A stretch of DNA of 7,010 nucleotides from assembly GCA_030619405.1 (NCBI GenBank), contig JAUXBK010000138.1:1-7010 (forward strand). Direction: 5' to 3'. The notes under the pieces were generated by a model. That model was not told the DNA's origin. It ran no database searches and was given only the letters and a program-made list of their open reading frames with translations. The position numbers and the translations under genes were made by a program. The stretch comes from Sedimenticola sp. (lineage in GTDB: Bacteria > Pseudomonadota > Gammaproteobacteria > Chromatiales > Chromatiaceae). Below, in pieces: positions 1 to 5,692 of this stretch (positions are counted from its first letter, which is position 1; each line of letters starts with the position of its first letter).

Positions 1-115
1 GTATAGCGATATTTGCTCCCTTGGAAATCACAATAAGGATTCCACTCGGTCGCAAATTCGCTCTACGAATCAATATCTTGCACTCTGTAAGCACGATCAC
101 TTGCAGGATCTAGGT
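1..115 (-). repeat. MITE-like element, left copy, cut by the window edge
   Basis: Read in reverse complement, these 115 bases align without gaps to 4027-4141. I count six differences (positions 15, 20, 34, 46, 65 and 111), so 109/115 are identical. The inner end (about 83-115) is one terminal inverted repeat of the 163-bp element seen complete at 4027-4189. The other end should lie about 48 bases before base 1. It contains no credible gene; the reading frames through it are open by chance and repeat the same peptide in both copies. It stops 32 bases before the start codon of the first peptidase gene, so it may supply or replace part of that gene's upstream control region. I saw no strong sigma70 promoter in it; TAATAT at 115-120 is only a weak -10 candidate. 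Confidence 0.88.
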
Positions 116-147
116 AATATCCATATCGTTCGAGGAACCTAAACACA

Positions 148-1515
148 ATGAGAAGTTTTTTTGCAGTTATGCTGTTCGCCCTCTCCCTGCCCGCCCTGGC
201 GGCAGGAGAAGTGAAGGAGTATCTCCTGGACAACGGGCTCAAGGTGATCGTCAAAGAGGATCATCGAGCGCCCATCGTCGTCTCCCAGGTCTGGTACAAG
301 GTGGGATCGTCGTATGAACCTAAGGGCATCACCGGCATCTCCCATGTGCTGGAACATATGATGTTCAAGGGTACGGAAAAGCACCCGCCAGGAGAGTTCT
401 CCCGTATCATTGCCGCCAACGGTGGGCAGGAGAACGCCTTTACCGGCCGCGACTACACCGCCTATTTCCAGACCCTGTCGAAGGATCGCCTGGAGGTCTC
501 CTTCGAGCTGGAGGCAGACCGGATGCGCAATCTGACATTGCTGGCAGAGGAGTTTGCCAAGGAGGTCGAGGTGGTGAAAGAGGAGCGACGGCTGCGCACT
601 GAGGACAAACCCACCTCACTCACCTATGAGCAGATGACCGCCGTTGCCTATCGCAATCTGCCCTATGCCCATCCGGTGATCGGCTGGATGAATGATCTTG
701 AGAACATGAAAGTGACGGATCTGCAGGCCTGGTACCGGCGCTGGTATGCCCCCAACAACGCCACCCTGGTGGTGGTGGGCGATGTGGAGCCAGAACAGGT
801 TCTGGCGCTGGCGAAAAAATATTTCGGTCCCCTGAAACCGGAGCAGATACCGGAACTGAAACCTCTGCGGGAGCCGCCCCAGCGGGGGATCACCCGGGTG
901 CAGGTGAAGGCGCCCGCACGGGAGCCTTATCTGTTGTTCGGTTACAAGACCCCGGTAGTCGCTACCACCACGGAGGAGTGGGAGCCCTATGCTCTGGATA
1001 TGCTGGCTTCGGTGCTGGATGGTGGCAGCAGTGCGCGCTTCAGCCGGGAGCTGGTACGTGGTCGGGAGATTGCCGATTCTGCCGGGGCGGAGTACAACGC
1101 CTTCTCCCGCCTCTCCGGGATGCTGCTGGTGGACGGAACACCCGCCAAGGGACATGACATGGATGAACTCGAGCTGGTACTGCGGGAGCAGATCGACCGC
1201 TTGAAGGAGGAACTGGTGGACAGAGAGGAGCTGGATCGCATCCGGGCACAGGTGGTGGCAGGCAAGGTATATGAGCGGGACTCGGTCTTCTATCAGGCGA
1301 TGCAGATCGGGCTGCTGGAGACGGTCGGGCTGGACTGGCGGTTGCAGGATCAGTATGTCGAGCGGATAAAACAGATCACACCGGAACAGGTGCGGGCGGT
1401 GGCACGAAAATATCTCAAACAGGAGAGCCTCACAATTGCGAAACTGGACCCTCTACCGATGGATGGCATCGAGCCCCGGGCCGTTTCGGCGGGAGGTCAC
1501 GATGTACTCCGTTGA
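148..1515 (+). CDS. Periplasmic M16B zinc peptidase, catalytic subunit
   Basis: A 455-residue secreted zinc metallopeptidase of the pitrilysin/insulinase family (M16). Residues 1-18 or 1-19 form a Sec signal peptide (hydrophobic core then ALA-A), so the protein should act in the periplasm. The zinc and catalytic motif HxxEH is intact (H66-V-L-E69-H70), and the third metal ligand is expected in the KEERR stretch at about Glu145-146, the usual 75-76 residues further on. The C-terminal half is the second M16 domain. The canonical R/Y substrate-binding motif is not obvious here, which fits a two-chain enzyme completed by the next gene. Sphingomonas has a characterised M16B heterodimer of this kind (family knowledge). 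GAGGA at 132-136 lies 11 nt before the ATG. The physiological substrate cannot be told from sequence; it probably degrades peptides. Confidence 0.93.
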   Translation: MRSFFAVMLFALSLPALAAGEVKEYLLDNGLKVIVKEDHRAPIVVSQVWYKVGSSYEPKGITGISHVLEHMMFKGTEKHPPGEFSRIIAANGGQENAFTGRDYTAYFQTLSKDRLEVSFELEADRMRNLTLLAEEFAKEVEVVKEERRLRTEDKPTSLTYEQMTAVAYRNLPYAHPVIGWMNDLENMKVTDLQAWYRRWYAPNNATLVVVGDVEPEQVLALAKKYFGPLKPEQIPELKPLREPPQRGITRVQVKAPAREPYLLFGYKTPVVATTTEEWEPYALDMLASVLDGGSSARFSRELVRGREIADSAGAEYNAFSRLSGMLLVDGTPAKGHDMDELELVLREQIDRLKEELVDREELDRIRAQVVAGKVYERDSVFYQAMQIGLLETVGLDWRLQDQYVERIKQITPEQVRAVARKYLKQESLTIAKLDPLPMDGIEPRAVSAGGHDVLR

Positions 1516-2842
1516 TCGCGTGAAAGGCCCGGTGGTCGTGCTGCTCCTGGCCCTGCTGTTGCTGACCCGGAGTGTCTGGGCTGGCCCGAAGATCGAGAGC
1601 TGGAACACCTCCAACGGGGCCCGGGTCCTGTTCGTGGCGGCACCGGACCTGCCAATGGTGGATCTCCGGGTGGTGTTCGATGCCGGCAGCGCCCGGGACG
1701 CTGACAAATCCGGGTTGTCGACCCTCACCAACGCTTTGCTCACCGAAGGTGCGGGTGAGTGGAACGCGGATCAACTGGCAGAACGACTGGAGGCGCTGGG
1801 AATCGAGATGAGTTCCGGGGCGCTGCGGGACATGGCATGGGTCTCGGTGCGTACCCTGAAAGAGGAGAAGCCCTACAGCACGGCGCTGGAGACACTGACG
1901 GCGGTGCTGGGAAAGCCGCGTTTCGATGCGACAGACCTGGAGCGCAACCGGCAGATGCTGCTGCTGGCCCTGCGTAAAGGCGAACAGAACCCCTCCACGG
2001 TGGCCAGGAAGGCCTTTCTCAAGGCGATATTCGGCAGTCACCCCTACGCCAGTGACCCGGATGGTACCAAGGCATCGCTATCCGCCATCACCGGGGAGCA
2101 GGTGAAGGCCTTTCACCGGCGCTACTATGTGGCGGCCAACGCGACCCTGGCCATCGTCGGCGACCTGAGTCGGGCCGAGGCGGAAAAGGTGGCGGAGCAG
2201 GTGGTCTCGGCGCTGGCGGCGGGAGAGCCGGCCCTCGATCTGACACAGGTAAAGGATCTGGCCAGGGCAGAGCAGATCGTCAAACCGTTTCCTTCCAGCC
2301 AGAGTCATATTCTGATGGGACAGCCGGGGATGCAGCGGGGTGACCCGGATTACTTTCAGCTCTATGTGGGAAACCATATCCTGGGAGGCAGCGGGCTGGT
2401 CTCGTTGTTGAGCGAGGAGGTGCGTGAGAAACGGGGGCTCTCCTACAGTGTCTACAGTTACTTTTCACCCATGCGCCGGAACGGCCCTTTCATCGTCGGT
2501 GCCCAGACCAAGAACGCAAGGGCAGGGGAGGCACTGGAGGTGATCCGGGACACGCTGCAGCGTTACATCGAGCAGGGGCCGACCGAGAAGGAATTGACGG
2601 CGGCGAGACAGAATATCACTGGCGGCTTTCCGCTGCGCATTTCCAGCAACAGCAAGATCGTGGAGTATCTCACCATGATCGGCTTCTATGACCGGCCCCT
2701 GGATTACCTGGATACCTTCGTATCCAAAGTGAATGCGGTCACCCGGGAGCAGATCCGGGACGCCTTCCAGCGGCGTCTGCACCTGAACCGGATGGTGACG
2801 GTAGTGGTGGGGAATGGCAAAGCGGCACAGTCAGAGGGGTAG
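1502..2842 (+). CDS. Periplasmic M16B peptidase-like protein, non-catalytic partner
   Basis: A 446-residue M16-family protein whose gene overlaps the end of the catalytic M16 gene by 14 nt. I chose the ATG at 1502 over an upstream TTG at 1436 because GGGAGG (1491-1496) sits 5 nt before it and because it gives a clean signal peptide (hydrophobic 10-22, cleavage after about Ala27). The HxxEH motif is absent: residues 73-77, where it should be, read S-T-L-T-N, so the chain cannot bind catalytic zinc in the usual way. It does keep the R/Y-type motif in the C-terminal half (R311-G-L-S-Y315, with Y318). This complements the upstream protein: one chain provides metal chemistry, the other substrate binding. 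The overlap suggests translational coupling and equal stoichiometry. The heterodimer itself is inferred. Confidence 0.93.
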   Translation: MYSVDRVKGPVVVLLLALLLLTRSVWAGPKIESWNTSNGARVLFVAAPDLPMVDLRVVFDAGSARDADKSGLSTLTNALLTEGAGEWNADQLAERLEALGIEMSSGALRDMAWVSVRTLKEEKPYSTALETLTAVLGKPRFDATDLERNRQMLLLALRKGEQNPSTVARKAFLKAIFGSHPYASDPDGTKASLSAITGEQVKAFHRRYYVAANATLAIVGDLSRAEAEKVAEQVVSALAAGEPALDLTQVKDLARAEQIVKPFPSSQSHILMGQPGMQRGDPDYFQLYVGNHILGGSGLVSLLSEEVREKRGLSYSVYSYFSPMRRNGPFIVGAQTKNARAGEALEVIRDTLQRYIEQGPTEKELTAARQNITGGFPLRISSNSKIVEYLTMIGFYDRPLDYLDTFVSKVNAVTREQIRDAFQRRLHLNRMVTVVVGNGKAAQSEG

Positions 2843-3422
2843 CCCATCTCCGTCCGCCAGGCATGGCAATCGGGTACGGATCATCGGCGGCCGGCATCGG
2901 GGGCGCAGGCTCCCGTTTCCGGACCTGCCGGGCCTCAGGCCCACCGCCGACCGGGTGCGGGAGACCCTGTTCAACTGGCTGCAGCCCGGGCTTCCGGGGG
3001 CGATCTGTCTGGACCTGTTTGCCGGCAGCGGGGTGTTGGGCCTGGAAGCCGCCTCCCGAGAGGCGGGGCGGGTGGTGATGCTGGACCGGGCGCCAGCGGT
3101 GGTCGATCAGATCCGCGAAAATATAGGGTTGCTGGGGCTGGGCCAGGCAACGGCGGAGCAGGCCGATGCCCTGGTGTGGCTGACCCGCCCGGGAACGCCT
3201 TTTGATATCGTATTTGTCGACCCCCCGTTCGCAGATGGCCTGGTGGAACCTTGCTGCCAGCTGCTGGAGCGGCAGGGCTGGCTGCGGCCAGGTGCCCGTA
3301 TCTACATCGAGCGGGCTGTGGCCGGGCCGGGCCCCCGGCTGCCCGACAGCTGGGATCTGTTGCGCGAAAAGCGGGCGGGACAGGTCTCCTATCAGCTGTT
3401 TACCAAAGAAGATCCTGATTAA
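2814..3422 (+). CDS. rsmD: 16S rRNA (guanine-966-N2)-methyltransferase RsmD
   Basis: A 202-residue cytoplasmic SAM-dependent methyltransferase that modifies G966 (E. coli numbering) of 16S rRNA during assembly of the 30S subunit. Diagnostic features: the RIIGG-R-RGRR start of the domain (residues 22-32), the RsmD hallmark LRPT-DRVRETLFNWL (41-56), the SAM-binding motif I DLFAGSG (67-73), and the N6/N2-type catalytic motif DPPF (136-139). The length matches the family (about 190-205). The gene begins inside the preceding peptidase gene, overlapping it by 29 nt, so it is probably translated from the same mRNA. Its own ribosome binding site is poor: GGGG lies almost against the ATG, which again fits coupling. 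A later start before about residue 17 cannot be excluded, since the first 17 residues are basic and low in conservation. Confidence 0.93.
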   Translation: MAKRHSQRGSPSPSARHGNRVRIIGGRHRGRRLPFPDLPGLRPTADRVRETLFNWLQPGLPGAICLDLFAGSGVLGLEAASREAGRVVMLDRAPAVVDQIRENIGLLGLGQATAEQADALVWLTRPGTPFDIVFVDPPFADGLVEPCCQLLERQGWLRPGARIYIERAVAGPGPRLPDSWDLLREKRAGQVSYQLFTKEDPD

Positions 3423-3448
3423 CCAGGAAGAAGTTTGAGAATTGTCAT

Positions 3449-3476
3449 TTGACAAGATCGTGGTCGGGATTATCAT
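3449..3476 (+). promoter_or_regulatory. Sigma70-type promoter for coaD
   Basis: TTGACA (3449-3454) matches the -35 consensus fully and is followed after 16 nt by TATCAT (3471-3476), a 5/6 match to the -10 box. Transcription would start near 3483, giving a leader of about 45 nt to the coaD ATG at 3529. It is the best promoter-like sequence I found in the window and suggests that coaD can be expressed separately from the peptidase-rsmD unit. Confidence 0.6.
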
Positions 3477-3528
3477 CCGGCAATCATGACCTCTCCAATA
3501 TTTGCCGGGAAAAGAGCGGGTTCAATTC

Positions 3529-3996
3529 ATGGTCATAGCCGTCTATCCAGGAACCTTCGACCCGATCACCAACGGTCACAGCGACCTGATCATGCGGGCA
3601 TCGCTGCTGTTCGATCGTGTGATCGTGGCGGTTGCCGCCAATCCGAGCAAAAACCCATGGTTTTCGCAGCGGGAGCGGGTGGGGCTGGCGAATCAGGTGC
3701 TGACCGGTTACAAAAGGGTTGAAATCCGGGAATTCGATATCCTGCTGGTTGATTTCGTGCGGGAGTGTGATGCGGGGGTGATCCTGCGTGGTCTGCGGGC
3801 GGTGTCGGACTTCGAGTATGAGTTTCAGCTGGCGGGCATGAACCGGCGGCTGGCGCCGGAGATCGAGACCGTGTTTCTGACACCGGCGGAGCAGTTCGCC
3901 TATATTTCCTCCAGCCTGGTGCGGGAAATTGCAGCCCTGGGTGGTGATGTGTCAGAGTTCGTCCATCCGGCTGTCTCCAGTGCATTACAGGGTTGA
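3529..3996 (+). CDS. coaD: Phosphopantetheine adenylyltransferase CoaD
   Basis: A 155-residue cytoplasmic nucleotidyltransferase that adenylates 4'-phosphopantetheine with ATP to give dephospho-CoA, the penultimate step of coenzyme A synthesis. The sequence opens with the family signature (V-Y-P-G-T9-F-D-P-I-T-N-G-H17), which includes the ATP-binding T/HxGH motif. Other expected residues are Lys41, Arg90 in RGLR, and the ISSSLVRE motif (126-133) equivalent to ISST in other members. Family proteins are usually 155-165 residues long. I chose ATG 3529 over a TTG at 3502, because CoaD proteins begin only one to four residues before IAVYPGTFD; the ribosome binding site is weak (AGAG about 11 nt upstream). 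It has its own promoter at 3449-3476. In related genomes rsmD, coaD and a ferredoxin gene are commonly adjacent; here a repeat element separates coaD from the ferredoxin. Confidence 0.96.
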   Translation: MVIAVYPGTFDPITNGHSDLIMRASLLFDRVIVAVAANPSKNPWFSQRERVGLANQVLTGYKRVEIREFDILLVDFVRECDAGVILRGLRAVSDFEYEFQLAGMNRRLAPEIETVFLTPAEQFAYISSSLVREIAALGGDVSEFVHPAVSSALQG

Positions 3997-4026
3997 GTCG
4001 CGGGGAGCAGCGAGAATTCGATTACC

Positions 4027-4189
4027 ACCTGGATCCTGCAAGTGATCGTGCTTACAGAGTGCAAGATATTGATTCGCAGAGCGAATTTGCGACCGCGTGG
4101 AATCCTTGTTGTGATTTCCAAAGGAGTAAATATCGCTATACGGAACAAAAGCTTGTCTCTGTGAGTGTGAGCACTTGCAGGATCTAGGT
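4027..4189 (+). repeat. MITE-like element, complete copy, with terminal inverted repeats
   Basis: The two ends are imperfect inverted repeats of 33 bp: 4027-4059 (core GATCCTGCAAGTG) against the reverse complement of 4157-4189. I count 27/33 matches, including 13 consecutive. The 163-bp length, the terminal repeats, the absence of a real gene and the second copy at 1-115 all point to a miniature inverted-repeat transposable element or a related small mobile repeat. The trinucleotide ACC flanks both sides (4024-4026 and 4190-4192) and could be a short target duplication, but three bases are weak evidence. Inside is a small palindrome (4072-4077 with 4081-4086, arms ATTCGC/GCGAAT). The element lies between coaD and the ferredoxin gene, ending 38 bases before the ferredoxin ATG. 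The transposase that would mobilise it is not in the window. Confidence 0.83.
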
Positions 4190-4227
4190 ACCAGGGGTAC
4201 TTGCCCCAGTTTCAGGAGTTAGAAGCA

Positions 4228-4482
4228 ATGGCTTTAATAATTACCGATGAGTGCATCAACTGTGATGTCTGCGAACCGGAGTGCCCCAATGGCGCTATCT
4301 ACCAGGGGGATGAGATCTACGAGATCGATCCGAATCTCTGTACCGAGTGTGTAGGCCACTACGATACCCCCCAGTGCGTCGAGGTCTGCCCGGTCGATTG
4401 TATCCCCAAGGACCCGGACCACGAGGAGACCGAAGAGGAGTTGCAAGCCAAGTACGACCGGTTACAGGCCGCGGCCAGCTGA
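4228..4482 (+). CDS. fdx: 2[4Fe-4S] ferredoxin, Allochromatium/YfhL type
   Basis: An 84-residue low-potential cytoplasmic electron carrier with two [4Fe-4S] clusters. The Cys spacing is CxxCxxCxxxC at 9, 12, 15 and 19, then CxxC-x8-CxxxC at 38, 41, 50 and 54, plus an extra Cys58. The eight-residue spacing between the second and third ligand of the second motif, in place of two, and the acidic C-terminal helix (about 68-84) are characteristic of the A. vinosum ferredoxin and YfhL family; the opening MALIITDECINCDVCE strongly recalls the A. vinosum protein (from memory, not an alignment). AGGAG at 4214-4218, 9 nt before the ATG, fixes the start; the upstream TTG at 4201 has no such support. A MITE-like element lies directly upstream and a Cys-rich gene 11 nt downstream. 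The redox partner is unknown. Confidence 0.95.
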   Translation: MALIITDECINCDVCEPECPNGAIYQGDEIYEIDPNLCTECVGHYDTPQCVEVCPVDCIPKDPDHEETEEELQAKYDRLQAAAS

Positions 4483-4493
4483 AGGAGTCAGCT

Positions 4494-4736
4494 ATGCAAT
4501 TCAGTCCATGCAAAGGGGGTGATTTCTGCACCCACGACGGTACCCACTGCAAGGGTTGCGGCCGCAGCCACCAGGAGGTCGCCGAGACCCGGGGGCTGAT
4601 CGGTGGCGTGGCGAAGTATGCCCTGGATATGGGATACGAGAACATCGAGGAGTTCACCGCCTTCATCGCCGCCAGGGCGGCCGGTATGGCTCGGCAGGAT
4701 AGCCAGCTCGAACGGAATCCCGCTCAATCTGGGTAA
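4494..4736 (+). CDS. Small Cys-rich protein, DUF1289-like
   Basis: An 80-residue protein of unknown function. The N-terminus SPCKGGDFCTHDGTHCKGCGRS carries four Cys (6, 12, 19 and 22) and His14/His18 in a pattern reminiscent of DUF1289 proteins (SPC...C...C.GCGRT..E), suggesting a bound zinc or iron-sulfur site. The rest is predicted helical (about 27-70), with an alternating acidic and hydrophobic face. It lacks a signal peptide and membrane segments, so it should be cytoplasmic. AGGAG at 4483-4487 lies 6 nt before the ATG, and the gene begins 11 nt after the ferredoxin stop codon, so the two are almost certainly co-transcribed. That link hints at a role in cluster handling or redox sensing, but this is inference. 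The family assignment is tentative; the spacing C-x5-C-x6-C-x2-C may differ from typical DUF1289. Confidence 0.82.
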   Translation: MQFSPCKGGDFCTHDGTHCKGCGRSHQEVAETRGLIGGVAKYALDMGYENIEEFTAFIAARAAGMARQDSQLERNPAQSG

Positions 4737-4763
4737 CGTCTGAGGATTCAAAACGTTGCAGCT

Positions 4764-4793
4764 TGCCAAATTGGCAGAAATAATTTCTTTTTT
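4764..4793 (+). terminator. Weak terminator-like palindrome after the ferredoxin operon
   Basis: A perfect palindrome TGCCAA-A-TTGGCA (4764-4776) is followed by AGAAAT/ATTTCT and a run of six T (4788-4793), 28-57 nt after the stop codon of the Cys-rich gene. The layout suits the end of an operon, but the RNA stem would be short (four to five A/T- and G/C-mixed pairs around a small loop), so it may equally be a protein-binding palindrome. Confidence 0.3.
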
Positions 4794-4981
4794 AAAACAA
4801 TGAAATAGTGCTTTTATGCCTGAATGAACTGCCACCTTGTCAGGCTTGTCAGGGCGAGTGACACTGGAGTATTGACCCGTGCAGAATAAAATAATAGTAA
4901 AAACATGGGGGTATCGATCGAAGAGGCGTGATGGCACACCGCTTGCTGTAATCTGTCGAAATCCCGTTTTTTTTGCTGGCA

Positions 4982-5077
4982 GTCATGACGTAACCGTTCA
5001 GTCCCCCTTCCTCAAACCCCCTCTCCCTCAGGGAGAGGGGTTCAAAACGGCAGGGGAATGAACGGTTACGTCATGAC
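4982..5077. repeat. Nested palindromic repeat (19-bp inverted repeat around a G/C hairpin)
   Basis: GTCATGACGTAACCGTTCA (4982-5000) is the exact reverse complement of 5059-5077: 19 of 19 bases. The 58 bases between them contain a second, independent hairpin: CCCCTCTCCC (5018-5027), loop TCA, GGGAGAGGGG (5031-5040), extendable by two A-T pairs past a bulged C. A C/G-rich inner hairpin of the form CCCTCTCCC...GGGAGAGGG is a commonly seen dispersed repeat in proteobacterial genomes (general knowledge), and the perfect outer arms resemble terminal inverted repeats. The most likely reading is a small non-autonomous mobile repeat of 96 bp. No clear target duplication is visible. It is unrelated in sequence to the 163-bp element. 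Confidence 0.8.
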
Positions 5078-5088
5078 AGCACTGCAGC

Positions 5089-5119
5089 GGGCCAGGAATC
5101 TGGTCCCTATGTATTTTTT
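5089..5119 (+). terminator. Possible Rho-independent terminator
   Basis: GGGCCAG (5089-5095) can pair with CTGG-T-CCC (5100-5107) across a GAAT loop, giving seven base pairs with one bulged T. Six T follow at 5114-5119, but six bases (TATGTA) intervene, which is less than ideal. It could stop read-through from the region before the electron-transfer operon. Confidence 0.33.
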
Positions 5120-5182
5120 GGTGGAGACTCGATAAGATAAAGCACACCCCCGGGATTTTCCAGAGGGTGGTGCGAGTCGCTC

Positions 5183-5195
5183 CTGACCAGGTCAG
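5183..5195. promoter_or_regulatory. Short palindrome upstream of the Tat-protein gene
   Basis: CTGACC-A-GGTCAG is a perfect 6-1-6 palindrome that ends 10 nt before the AAGGAGGG ribosome binding site (5206-5213) of the next gene. A position within the leader and its symmetry are compatible with a repressor operator or a small leader hairpin. The palindrome is short enough to arise by chance. Confidence 0.25.
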
Positions 5196-5220
5196 ATCTG
5201 CCCCCAAGGAGGGTTTGAGC

Positions 5221-5553
5221 ATGTTGAAGCGGTCAATAACAGCAATTCAGCAGTGGTTGTCTCCGGTGCACAACGCCCGGAACCCGCGGTCGGCGCAGGC
5301 TGGCGAAATCTGCTCGGCCAGGCGGGGATTTTTCAAAAAGGCAGCCGTGGGTGTGGTCGCCGTTACAGGCACTGCCGGGCTTGCCAAGGGTGTGGTCGAT
5401 TCGTTCCCGCAGCCTGGCCTGAAGAGACGCTATCAAGAAGATGGGCGCGCCGGTGAGCAGGAACTGATGAAGCGGGAGTATGTGTTGATGTCCGACCAGG
5501 AGAAGGCGGAGATGATGCAGACGTTCGTCGATAATTACTCCGACCAGAGCTGA
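5221..5553 (+). CDS. Small Tat-signal protein of unknown function
   Basis: A 110-residue protein opening the electron-transfer operon. I chose the ATG at 5221 because AAGGAGGG (5206-5213) lies 7 nt upstream. After a 33-residue N-terminal extension comes a twin-arginine motif (A-R34-R35-G-F-F-K) and a weakly hydrophobic stretch (about 41-57), so export by the Tat system is likely; no clear cleavage site is visible, so it may stay membrane-anchored. The mature part has no Cys and no cofactor motif. Its last 24 residues (YVLMSDQEK...YSDQ, 87-109) match residues 60-82 of the downstream Fe-S protein at 9 of 23 positions without gaps, with most others similar. It may be a small subunit, chaperone-like partner or escort of the Fe-S protein. 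I considered the short formate-dehydrogenase-region Tat proteins, but the typical C-terminal motif is absent. Confidence 0.85.
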   Translation: MLKRSITAIQQWLSPVHNARNPRSAQAGEICSARRGFFKKAAVGVVAVTGTAGLAKGVVDSFPQPGLKRRYQEDGRAGEQELMKREYVLMSDQEKAEMMQTFVDNYSDQS

Positions 5554-5664
5554 TGCACTCGCCGGCAGCACGGAGCGGCTCTCCGGAGATCATCGAGGGT
5601 TGTGCCGGGCGGGCACAGGCCCCGCTTGCTTCGCATCGACCCGCTTTTCGTTGCCACGTTCCAC

Positions 5665-5679
5665 TCGATTGTCAATCGA
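5665..5679. promoter_or_regulatory. Palindrome overlapping the leader of the Fe-S gene
   Basis: TCGATTG-T-CAATCGA is a perfect 7-1-7 palindrome ending 3 nt before the AGGGAG ribosome binding site (5682-5687) of the Fe-S gene. It may be an operator, or an RNA hairpin controlling translation of the second gene relative to the first. A separate small stem (5601-5606 with 5612-5617, TGTGCC/GGCACA) lies in the same 139-nt gap. Confidence 0.3.
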
Positions 5680-5692
5680 TCAGGGAGTAAGT

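Larger units (their letters stand above)
4737..5220. other. 484-nt intergenic region without a credible gene
   Basis: No reading frame here has both a ribosome binding site and protein-like composition. The first 130 bases are much more A/T-rich than the coding flanks. Contents in order: the weak terminator-like palindrome (4764-4793); a 9-nt tandem duplication CTTGTCAGG (4836-4844, 4845-4853); TTGACC at 4872-4877 as a possible -35 box with a poor -10; a run of eight T (4967-4974); the nested palindrome (4982-5077); a hairpin with a nearby T run (5089-5119); and a short palindrome (5183-5195) before the ribosome binding site of the next gene. The region separates the housekeeping block from the electron-transfer operon and should contain that operon's promoter, which I could not identify with confidence. 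Confidence 0.75.

Noticed and set aside
1436..1501. TTG at 1436 as start of the second M16 protein
   Set aside because: It would place 22 polar residues before a signal peptide and deepen the overlap to 80 nt; ATG 1502 has a strong ribosome binding site 5 nt upstream.
1430..2041. A 203-codon frame on the - strand opposite the second M16 gene
   Set aside because: Antisense shadow of a gene with a signal peptide and family motifs; composition rich in Gln, His and Arg, with no recognisable fold.
2739..3476. A 245-codon frame on the - strand opposite rsmD
   Set aside because: It lies antisense to a clearly recognised gene, is rich in Pro, Gly, Arg and Gln as expected from GC-rich complement, and shows no domain.
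3993..4187. A 64-codon open frame running through the repeat between coaD and the ferredoxin
   Set aside because: It overlaps the inverted repeat almost entirely, has no ribosome binding site, and the same peptide appears in reverse in the left copy, as expected of non-coding repeat sequence.
4836..4853. Tandem CTTGTCAGG x2 as start of a CRISPR or satellite array
   Set aside because: Only two 9-nt units are present and there is no spacer structure.
5221..5553. Formate dehydrogenase-region Tat protein as identity of the small gene
   Set aside because: Those proteins are about 65 residues with a characteristic C-terminal YRET-type motif that is absent here, and no formate dehydrogenase gene is visible.
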